Assembly (NCBI RefSeq): GCF_018129965.1
Contig: NZ_JAFCKW010000005.1
Span: forward strand, 184,088 to 248,087
From: Bradyrhizobium diazoefficiens
GTDB lineage: Bacteria; Pseudomonadota; Alphaproteobacteria; Rhizobiales; Xanthobacteraceae
Direction: 5' to 3'
Length of the DNA stretch: 64,000 nucleotides
Position 1 is the stretch's first letter, and each line of letters opens with the position of its first letter. A program made the translations under genes and the position numbers. Of the stretch, positions 55,159-61,609 are shown in pieces. The notes beneath the pieces were generated by a model. That model worked only from the letters and a program-made list of their open reading frames with translations, did not search any database and had not been told where the DNA came from.

Positions 55159-57402
55159 CTATTTCTGGATGCGCCGCTCTTCGACGTTCTTGCGGGCGAG
55201 CCACCACGCCACGCCGCGATCGATCGTCAGTCCCTCCCGCGAAGCTCCGGTCGTGTTCTCCTCGACGACGACGTCGCGCACGCCCGGGGAGGCCGCGGCA
55301 AAACCCTTGATCTCGATATGAGCGTCCTGATCGAGACGGTTGCCCCTGATGATCACGGCCTGGACCATCGGCGGGCGACCCGCGCCGGTCGCGGTCTGGT
55401 TGCCGCGGACGAGGATGGAGGCCTCGTTGGAGAAGACGGTCCGCTCGGGGCCGGCACGGTAGACGTTCCCCTCGAGGATGTGATTGCCCAGGAATTGCGT
55501 CCGCCATACCGGCTGGAATTGCTCATAGGACAGGCCGAACGCGGCAAAGCCACTGCTCCTTGTGGAACGATTGCCGGCGATGACATGATCGATCGCCGTT
55601 CCGTAGGCCTGGACGGCGACGCCGGTGTCCTCGAAGACGTTGTCGATGACGAGGTAGTTCTGCTGCGCCTGGGTGATCGTGATCTCAGAGCTCTGGTCCA
55701 GCGCCACCGCCAACGGCCGGTCGAGCGTGATCGAAGCCGGCGCCGCCTTGTTGTCCAGAGTCTTGAGCCTTGCATCTTGGCCGGCACCGCGGCCGTTCAC
55801 CACCATGACGGCGGCGCCGGTCCAGTCGAGGCTCGACGGATAGGGATTGGGCGCGTCGGGCAGGGACAGGCGATCAGGCGCAAGCGTCTGCGCATGGCCG
55901 AAATAATAGCCGCCCGGTCCGTCCGTCGTCATGGCTTCGCGGTCGAGGCCGTAGATCGCCTTGAAGCTGTTGCCGCCGATGAAGATGTTCTCGGATGCGC
56001 TGACCGCTTTCGACAGCGTCGTAATGCCGCCGCCGCTGCCCTGCAGGTCCGCCGACGTCACGGTGTTGGTCTCGAAAATCACTCGGCGCGACCCGACCAG
56101 GGAATAGGCGCCGTAGCGTCCGTTGCTGAGAATGTTGTTCGAGACGACCGCGTTGGCCACCTTGAAGAGGCGCAGCGAATGCCCGGATCCGAGCACGTCG
56201 CAGTCGGTGACTTCGATACGGTTTCCGCTCAAACGAATGGTGTCGGGCGCGGCCGCGACGTAGGCGCGGTGGAATTCGTTCATGCGCCGCACGGTCGCAT
56301 CGGGCTCCATCAGGCCGCGAAAGGCGGAGCCGCGGATGCGGACACGCCGGATGGCGATGTCACCGGCGCCCGGCGCCTGCGTGTCGCCGAACTGGAACCC
56401 GCCCGAAATGATATGCGGATGGTTCGACGCGTAGATGGTCATATCCTCGACCGCGAACCGCGACGTGCCCTGGATCAGCGCCATCGGCGGACTTTCCAGC
56501 TCCGGCCACACGAGATTGACGAGATCGATCCGTTCGCCCTGGAGCGTGATGCCCGGCGGGATGCTGATCATGTCCGAGATCAGGTAGCGTCCGCGCGGAA
56601 AGTAGACGGTGCCGCCGCCGGCCTCCTTCGCCGCGTCGACCGCAGCCCGGACCGCGCGGGTGCTATCGAACCTGCCGTCACCGTTGGCGCCATAAGCGCG
56701 GACGTCGAAGGATGACGACGACGCAGGCGCGGGCGCACGCAGCGTGATGGAGCCGGCATCGACCCATTCTCCATCGCCGCCGTCACCATTGGAGAGACGA
56801 AGCCGGTAGCGGCCGGGCGGGATCTGGGCGGGGATACGGAACGTACCGCGCCACAGATCGCCCTTGGTCAGGACGGCCTTGGTCTCGGTATTGCCGGTCT
56901 CGGGCAGCATCGACAGTTGCGCGCGGCTTGTCTCGCGAACGATGTTGCGGCCGAACACCTGGAGCCAGCCGTCGGGCGATGCCTCGTCGCCGAGATTGCC
57001 CTGCAGCCAATAGATCGTCGGTAGGTTGATCCGGCCATCGAGGGAGCCTTGCCCATGCGTCAGCGCGAAACGGTAGATGCCCGGCTTGAAGTTCTCCGGA
57101 ATCACGAATTTGAGGGAGAGGGGGTTGGCCTGGAGGATTGGAACGATCGTCGGCGCTCCGGGCTCGCGGACTTGTGCGTCGCCGATCCGGGCGACGGTTA
57201 CGGATGTCACCTGGTCGAGATCGGCTCCGGTGACGAGCACGGTCTGGTCGGGACCGACGGGATCGTTGAACCAGAACATCGCGGGCTGCGCGTCTGCCGC
57301 CGCGCTCCAGAGGCACTGGAGCAGGATTGCCAGCGCAAGCCGGCTCAGGTCTGAACTCTGGCGGCGCGTCTCAGGGCGCGCGGGAGCCGGTGACGCGGTC
57401 AT
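55159..57402 (-). CDS. Right-handed beta-helix protein, pectate lyase 3-like
   Basis: 747 aa. Signal peptide (LSRLALAILLQCLWSAAADAQ), an IPT/TIG-like beta region at about 40-225, then FDVRAYGANGDGRFDSTRAVRAAVDAAKEAGGGTVYFPRGRYLIS at about 232-280, the Pectate_lyase_3 entry motif, followed by a parallel beta-helix with N-rich turns (VVSNNILSNGRYGAYSL). Such proteins cut or epimerise acidic polysaccharide; lyase, epimerase or binding function cannot be told apart. It lies 9 bp after a parvulin gene on the same strand, which may assist its folding. Periplasmic or exported. Confidence 0.82.
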   Translation of the reverse strand: MTASPAPARPETRRQSSDLSRLALAILLQCLWSAAADAQPAMFWFNDPVGPDQTVLVTGADLDQVTSVTVARIGDAQVREPGAPTIVPILQANPLSLKFVIPENFKPGIYRFALTHGQGSLDGRINLPTIYWLQGNLGDEASPDGWLQVFGRNIVRETSRAQLSMLPETGNTETKAVLTKGDLWRGTFRIPAQIPPGRYRLRLSNGDGGDGEWVDAGSITLRAPAPASSSSFDVRAYGANGDGRFDSTRAVRAAVDAAKEAGGGTVYFPRGRYLISDMISIPPGITLQGERIDLVNLVWPELESPPMALIQGTSRFAVEDMTIYASNHPHIISGGFQFGDTQAPGAGDIAIRRVRIRGSAFRGLMEPDATVRRMNEFHRAYVAAAPDTIRLSGNRIEVTDCDVLGSGHSLRLFKVANAVVSNNILSNGRYGAYSLVGSRRVIFETNTVTSADLQGSGGGITTLSKAVSASENIFIGGNSFKAIYGLDREAMTTDGPGGYYFGHAQTLAPDRLSLPDAPNPYPSSLDWTGAAVMVVNGRGAGQDARLKTLDNKAAPASITLDRPLAVALDQSSEITITQAQQNYLVIDNVFEDTGVAVQAYGTAIDHVIAGNRSTRSSGFAAFGLSYEQFQPVWRTQFLGNHILEGNVYRAGPERTVFSNEASILVRGNQTATGAGRPPMVQAVIIRGNRLDQDAHIEIKGFAAASPGVRDVVVEENTTGASREGLTIDRGVAWWLARKNVEERRIQK

Positions 57403-57411
57403 CGCTGCGCG

Positions 57412-58341
57412 CTATTTGCGACCAACGGTTTCCTTGTCCTCCGGCTGCGGCTGGTTGACATGCTCAATCTTCGCCTCGGAACGAACCTTGTCCACGAGTT
57501 GCAATTGCGCAGCGTTCGCGACGACCGCGGCGATACGGTCGCGAATCTTTTCATACTCCACGGGCTTTCGCGTCCGCATGTCTTCGAGCTTCAGGATGTG
57601 CCAGCCGACGGCCGTCTTGAAAGGCGCGGAAACCTCGCCCTTCTTCAACTTGAAGGCAACATCAGCGTATTCCTTGCCCATCTCGCCGCGCAGCCGCCAG
57701 TCGTAATCACCGCCCCGGCTCTTGGTCACCGGATCGTCGGACATTTCGGAGACCACCACCGCGAAGTCTTCGCCCTTGTTGATCCGTGCGATCGCGGCCT
57801 GGGCCTTCTGCTCCGCCGCCTTGACCGCGGCATCGTCCGCAGGTGGCGGAATCATGAAGAGGATATGTCGCAGATGCAGCTCCGGTTCGGTCGGCGCGCC
57901 CTTCACGACGACTTCCTCATAGGCCTTTCGCATCGCCTCTTCGGTCACCGCCTGCTGGCCGACGACCGCGAGCAAATGCTCGGCGAGTCCCTGGTTTCGG
58001 GCGTAAGTGGTACGACGTTGCAGGTCCGCTTCGTCCACGATGTTGCGATCCTTGGCGGCCTGGGCCAGCAGCACCCCATCGATCACGAACCTCACGATCG
58101 AGTCGCGGCGCTCGAGAGGTTCGCTGGAGGGGATGTTACGACCGAGAATGTCATCTGCCGTCTTGATATCGCTTTCGAGGATCTTCTGACCGTTCACGAT
58201 GGCAACGACGGAATCCGGCGTTTGAGTCTCGGCGTGAGCCGGTGCTGCGACACCGAGCAGCACGGCAAGCCAGAAACCCGCGGCACCCGCACGTGCCTTG
58301 TCGAAGGGGCGAGCCATCGGGATGGCAGACGAGATGCTCAT
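57412..58341 (-). CDS. Periplasmic parvulin peptidyl-prolyl isomerase
   Basis: 309 aa. Signal peptide (AGFWLAVLLGVAAPAHA), SurA/PrsA-like N-terminal chaperone helices (VAIVNGQKILESDIKTADDI), then a parvulin domain (ELHLRHILFMIP; GGDYDWRLRGEMGKEYADVAFKLKKGEVSAPFKTAVGWHILKLED). The ATG at 58341 has AGAGGAAG upstream; longer in-frame starts to 58638 have no homology. First gene of a two-gene operon with the beta-helix protein. Confidence 0.92.
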   Translation of the reverse strand: MSISSAIPMARPFDKARAGAAGFWLAVLLGVAAPAHAETQTPDSVVAIVNGQKILESDIKTADDILGRNIPSSEPLERRDSIVRFVIDGVLLAQAAKDRNIVDEADLQRRTTYARNQGLAEHLLAVVGQQAVTEEAMRKAYEEVVVKGAPTEPELHLRHILFMIPPPADDAAVKAAEQKAQAAIARINKGEDFAVVVSEMSDDPVTKSRGGDYDWRLRGEMGKEYADVAFKLKKGEVSAPFKTAVGWHILKLEDMRTRKPVEYEKIRDRIAAVVANAAQLQLVDKVRSEAKIEHVNQPQPEDKETVGRK

Positions 58342-58843
58342 GTCACTTCCTCTCGTGGAATGGTCGTTGCCGGTCGCGCAATTCGTCATGCACCCGATCT
58401 CGTCGAGGCTGCATGCTGGCGCGCGATCGCTTGCGGGGCCGCTTTGTAGCGGCATGACATTGACGGTGATGTGATGCCGGCAAGACATGTGTGTGAAGTC
58501 ACGCTGTTCGCGATCCACACGCTGCAATCGAGACTCGATCGCGCAAAGGATGCGCGAGTTACGCGCGGTGATTGTCGAATCTCGATGGTTATCGTGATGG
58601 CATATGCGGCGCGCGAAGTTGCAGCCTGTGAATAACATTTTTATCGCGCGCGATCCGGCCGCGATTTGTTTCGTGTTTTCTTTGTGCTTACCGGTTCGAT
58701 CTCATGATGCTGCGAGAGTAACAATATCATAATTCACAAAATAACAATGAAAGTCTCACATATCGCGGCTAGCTTCCGCGGCGCTCCGGGACCCAGCTGC
58801 CAGGGTTGGCAGCCAGGGGGATCCAAACAGGGAGAGCAGTACT
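58342..58843. other. Divergent region before the parvulin and PstS-like genes
   Basis: About 500 bases without a supported gene. Strongly AT-rich from 58640 to 58750 with repeated TAACAAT and TAACATTTTTAT-like runs, as expected for a strong promoter of the PstS-like gene. A small hairpin GCCGCT/AGCGGC is at 58439-58454. No known operator recognised. Confidence 0.5.
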
Positions 58844-60352
58844 ATGCGAAACATGAAGGCTCTACTTATGGGATCGGTTGCGATCGCCGCGATGGGCGTC
58901 GCTTCCGAATCCGCACAGGCACAGTCGCTCGCGTTCGGCGCTGGCGCGACGTTCCCGCAAGTCCTCTATCGTCAGCTGGCGGATTGCGTGTACAGCCAGG
59001 CCCAGGGCAGCTCCGGCAAGCCGGGTCCGTCGCCATTGGCGACTGGCTGCTCCGGCTTCAACACCAGCGGCTTCGGCGGCGTTCTTCTGTACGCTGCGAC
59101 CGGGTCCGGCAACGGCAAGCTGGTTTATCGCACCAACGACAAGACCCAGATCGGGACTCCCTCGTCGTCGGCTCCGGCCTACACCAGCTCGAACTGGGGC
59201 GTGAACGGCACGGCCGACTATGACGGCGTGCAGTTCGTCGGCAGCGACGACGTCATCACCGCGTCGGACGTCTCCCTCTGGAACACCGGCGGCACCACCA
59301 GCCCGCAGTCGAAGTTCGGCAACATCATCGCGATCCCGGCGGTCATCGGCGCGATCGGGCTCGGCTTCAACGGCAAGGACGGCACCGGTGCGGCGCTGAA
59401 CATCCTGCCGGCCACGCCGACCGGCGGCAGCTCCGGCCTCAACCTGTCGCGCAACGCGTTCTGCGGCATCGCGTCGGGTCATATCACCAAGTGGAACAAT
59501 TCGATCCTGACGGCGCTCAACGGCGGCGTGCTGGGCACCGGCAACATCACCGTCGTGCATCGCCAGGACGGCAGCGGCTCCACCTTCCTGTTCTCCAATG
59601 CCATGGTCGAGCAGTGCCGCTACGAGTTCGGCCCGAACAACGAGAGCGACGCGACCGTCGTCTCCTACGCGTTCCCCTGGACCGATCACTCGCAGGCCTG
59701 CACCACCCCGCTGCTGGCACGCGGTGCGAACCAGCTCAACTGGCCGGATCAGTTCCCGACCGACCAGTGCGGCACGGCAGTTGCCAACACCGGCGGCGGC
59801 ACCTTCACCAACGCTTCGGGCAGCGGCGCGCTCGTCTCGCTCGTCACCTCGACTAACGGTGCGATCGGTTATGCCTCCGCCGACTTCTGGCTGCCCGCCA
59901 AGGTTGGTGGTTTGAAGACCGCGAACCTGCAGTCGCAGTGGGATATCACCGCTTCGACCGGCAAGTTCCAGCCGCCGACCCCGGCCGGTGCGCAGAAGGC
60001 GATGTCGTCCGCCATCCCTCAGATGGACGCCACGACCCGTTCGAACCCGCTGACCTGGAGCCTGCAGGGCGTGAACCCGAACCCGGTGGTTTCGGGCGCG
60101 TACCCGATCTCCGGTTTCTCGTGGATCTTCCTGTATCAGTGCTACCAGACCCACGCCAACACCAACAACGCCTATATCTGGACGAAGACCTGGCTCGACT
60201 TCGTGTACGGCACGGGCGCAGCCCCGATCTTCAACAGCAACGCCTTCGCTCAGGTCCCGGCCATCTGGCAGACCGAAATCTACACACTGCTCAACGACTC
60301 GACCAACGGTCTCCAGGGCAGCGGCTGCTCCGGCAAGGTCGGCGCTTACTGA
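58844..60352 (+). CDS. PstS-like substrate-binding protein, probably highly expressed
   Basis: 502 aa with signal peptide (MRNMKALLMGSVAIAAMGVASESAQA). QSLAFGAGATFPQVLYRQLADC and FCGIASGHITKWNN, then VVHRQDGSGSTFLFSNAM, match the phosphate-binding PstS fold (TxLY/GSGST phosphate loops), but the protein is about 150 residues longer than PstS, is rich in Gly/Ser/Thr/Asn, contains several Cys, and has no pstCAB neighbours. Codon use is strongly biased to C-ending codons, a sign of high expression. Good ribosome site GGGAGAG. Could be an exported phosphate scavenger or type II secretion substrate (inference). Confidence 0.82.
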   Translation: MRNMKALLMGSVAIAAMGVASESAQAQSLAFGAGATFPQVLYRQLADCVYSQAQGSSGKPGPSPLATGCSGFNTSGFGGVLLYAATGSGNGKLVYRTNDKTQIGTPSSSAPAYTSSNWGVNGTADYDGVQFVGSDDVITASDVSLWNTGGTTSPQSKFGNIIAIPAVIGAIGLGFNGKDGTGAALNILPATPTGGSSGLNLSRNAFCGIASGHITKWNNSILTALNGGVLGTGNITVVHRQDGSGSTFLFSNAMVEQCRYEFGPNNESDATVVSYAFPWTDHSQACTTPLLARGANQLNWPDQFPTDQCGTAVANTGGGTFTNASGSGALVSLVTSTNGAIGYASADFWLPAKVGGLKTANLQSQWDITASTGKFQPPTPAGAQKAMSSAIPQMDATTRSNPLTWSLQGVNPNPVVSGAYPISGFSWIFLYQCYQTHANTNNAYIWTKTWLDFVYGTGAAPIFNSNAFAQVPAIWQTEIYTLLNDSTNGLQGSGCSGKVGAY

Positions 60353-60395
60353 TCATTGCTCGGGCTTCGGCCGATCGACGATCGACAACATCTTT

Positions 60396-60426
60396 GCACC
60401 CGGCTCGCGCCGGGTGCATTTTTTTT
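60396..60426 (+). terminator. Strong rho-independent terminator
   Basis: Perfect 9-bp stem GCACCCGGC/GCCGGGTGC with loop TCGC, followed by A and eight T. It lies 43 bp after the PstS-like stop and isolates that gene from the GspC/N-like gene. Confidence 0.93.
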
Positions 60427-60556
60427 GGGCCTCGCATGGCAGGGAAATCGCGAGACAGGCCACCGCTGCCGCCGGGTGATAACAGTTTCACATGGCGTCA
60501 CATGGGTGATAAGACGCAACGTTATCGCTCAAGGCCGAGCAAGGACCGTCTCTGCC

Positions 60557-61372
60557 ATGTCGCTGCGCTTTTTTGTCATGTCGTTTGCAGGCGTCCTCGC
60601 CATGGGGGCTGTGGCCGTCGGTGCTCCGTCGGCGACGGATGTCATCGCGCCAGCGCCCGCCGAGGATCTGTTTGCATCGAAGCCGGCCGATCCCGCTCCG
60701 GCCGTCGCGCCTGCACCAATCCCGGCCGCGAACGCGCCGGCCGCTGCTGACAAGACGCCGGCAACTCCGCCGACGCAACGCGTGCTCAGCGACAATCCGC
60801 TATGGGCGATCCCCCTGAGCCGCCTCACGAATACCCGCGAACGGCCGCTGTTCGCACCGACGCGGCGCCCGCCGGCGCCGGTGCCCGTCGCGATGCCTGC
60901 GCCCGTCAAGGCCGGACCGCCGCCGAAGCCACCCGAACCTGAAAAGCCGCAATTGTCGTTGCTCGGCACCATCATCGGCAGTGAAAAGATCGGGCTCTTC
61001 ATGGATTCGGCGAGCAAGTCGGTGGTGCGGCTCAAGGCTGGCGACAATCATAATGGCTGGACGCTGCGCGCCGTCGAACGACGGCAGGCGGAACTGGCGC
61101 GGGGGCTCGACCATGTCGTGCTGGATATTCCGTCGCCGGACATGAAAGGCAGCGGGCCGGCCGGACCCATGCTCGCGGGACCGCCGCCGATGCCGGCCGC
61201 GCCGCCGGCGATGCCCGCCGCACCGACCCTGCCGCCGCCTGTTGCGGCCAACGGGGGCACCTATATTCATCCCGGCGCCAACATGAACCTGCCGATCGGC
61301 CGGGCCATGCCTGCCAATCTGCGATTGCCGCCCGGTTTCGCCAGTCCGCTCGCCAATCAGGGCCCGCGCTGA
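60557..61372 (+). CDS. GspC/GspN-like type II secretion component
   Basis: 271 aa. N-terminal signal or anchor (MSLRFFVMSFAGVLAMGAVAVGA), a Pro/Ala-rich spacer, then DNPLWAIPLSRLTNTRERPLFAPTRRPP and LSLLGTIIGSEKIGLFMDSASKSVVRLKAGDNHNGWTLRAVERRQAELARG, resembling the homology region of GspC and the GspN proteins of rhizobia. The C-terminus is Pro/Met/Ala-rich. The main gsp cluster lacks C and N, so this could supply the link between platform and secretin. C and N cannot be told apart by eye. ATG at 60557. Confidence 0.7.
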   Translation: MSLRFFVMSFAGVLAMGAVAVGAPSATDVIAPAPAEDLFASKPADPAPAVAPAPIPAANAPAAADKTPATPPTQRVLSDNPLWAIPLSRLTNTRERPLFAPTRRPPAPVPVAMPAPVKAGPPPKPPEPEKPQLSLLGTIIGSEKIGLFMDSASKSVVRLKAGDNHNGWTLRAVERRQAELARGLDHVVLDIPSPDMKGSGPAGPMLAGPPPMPAAPPAMPAAPTLPPPVAANGGTYIHPGANMNLPIGRAMPANLRLPPGFASPLANQGPR

Positions 61373-61467
61373 CCCCGCGGCAGGGGCGCGATCGGTCCTG
61401 CTAATGCCGCCGGTGGCGTCCCTGCGACCGGACGGCGCAGGCGGCGGCCTGTCCGCGTCATTCACTA

Positions 61468-61485
61468 TGTTATTCAATAGCGTAA
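61468..61485. promoter_or_regulatory. TGTTATTCAAT element upstream of haemagglutinin gene
   Basis: TGTTATTCAATAGCGTAA, similar to TGTTATATCAATGAT at 19243 and TGTTATCAATGAT at 25003. The adjacent stretch 61509-61534 is also AT-rich. Possible shared operator. Confidence 0.35.
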
Positions 61486-61609
61486 TGCCGGTGCCGTCTG
61501 TCGCCCATGATATATTTTTGACATATCAATGTTAGTAAACGAGAGGTAAATGCAGCACGCGGCCGTGCGGTTGCCCGGCTGGAACCATTCAATCTGAAAG
61601 TGCTGCGGC

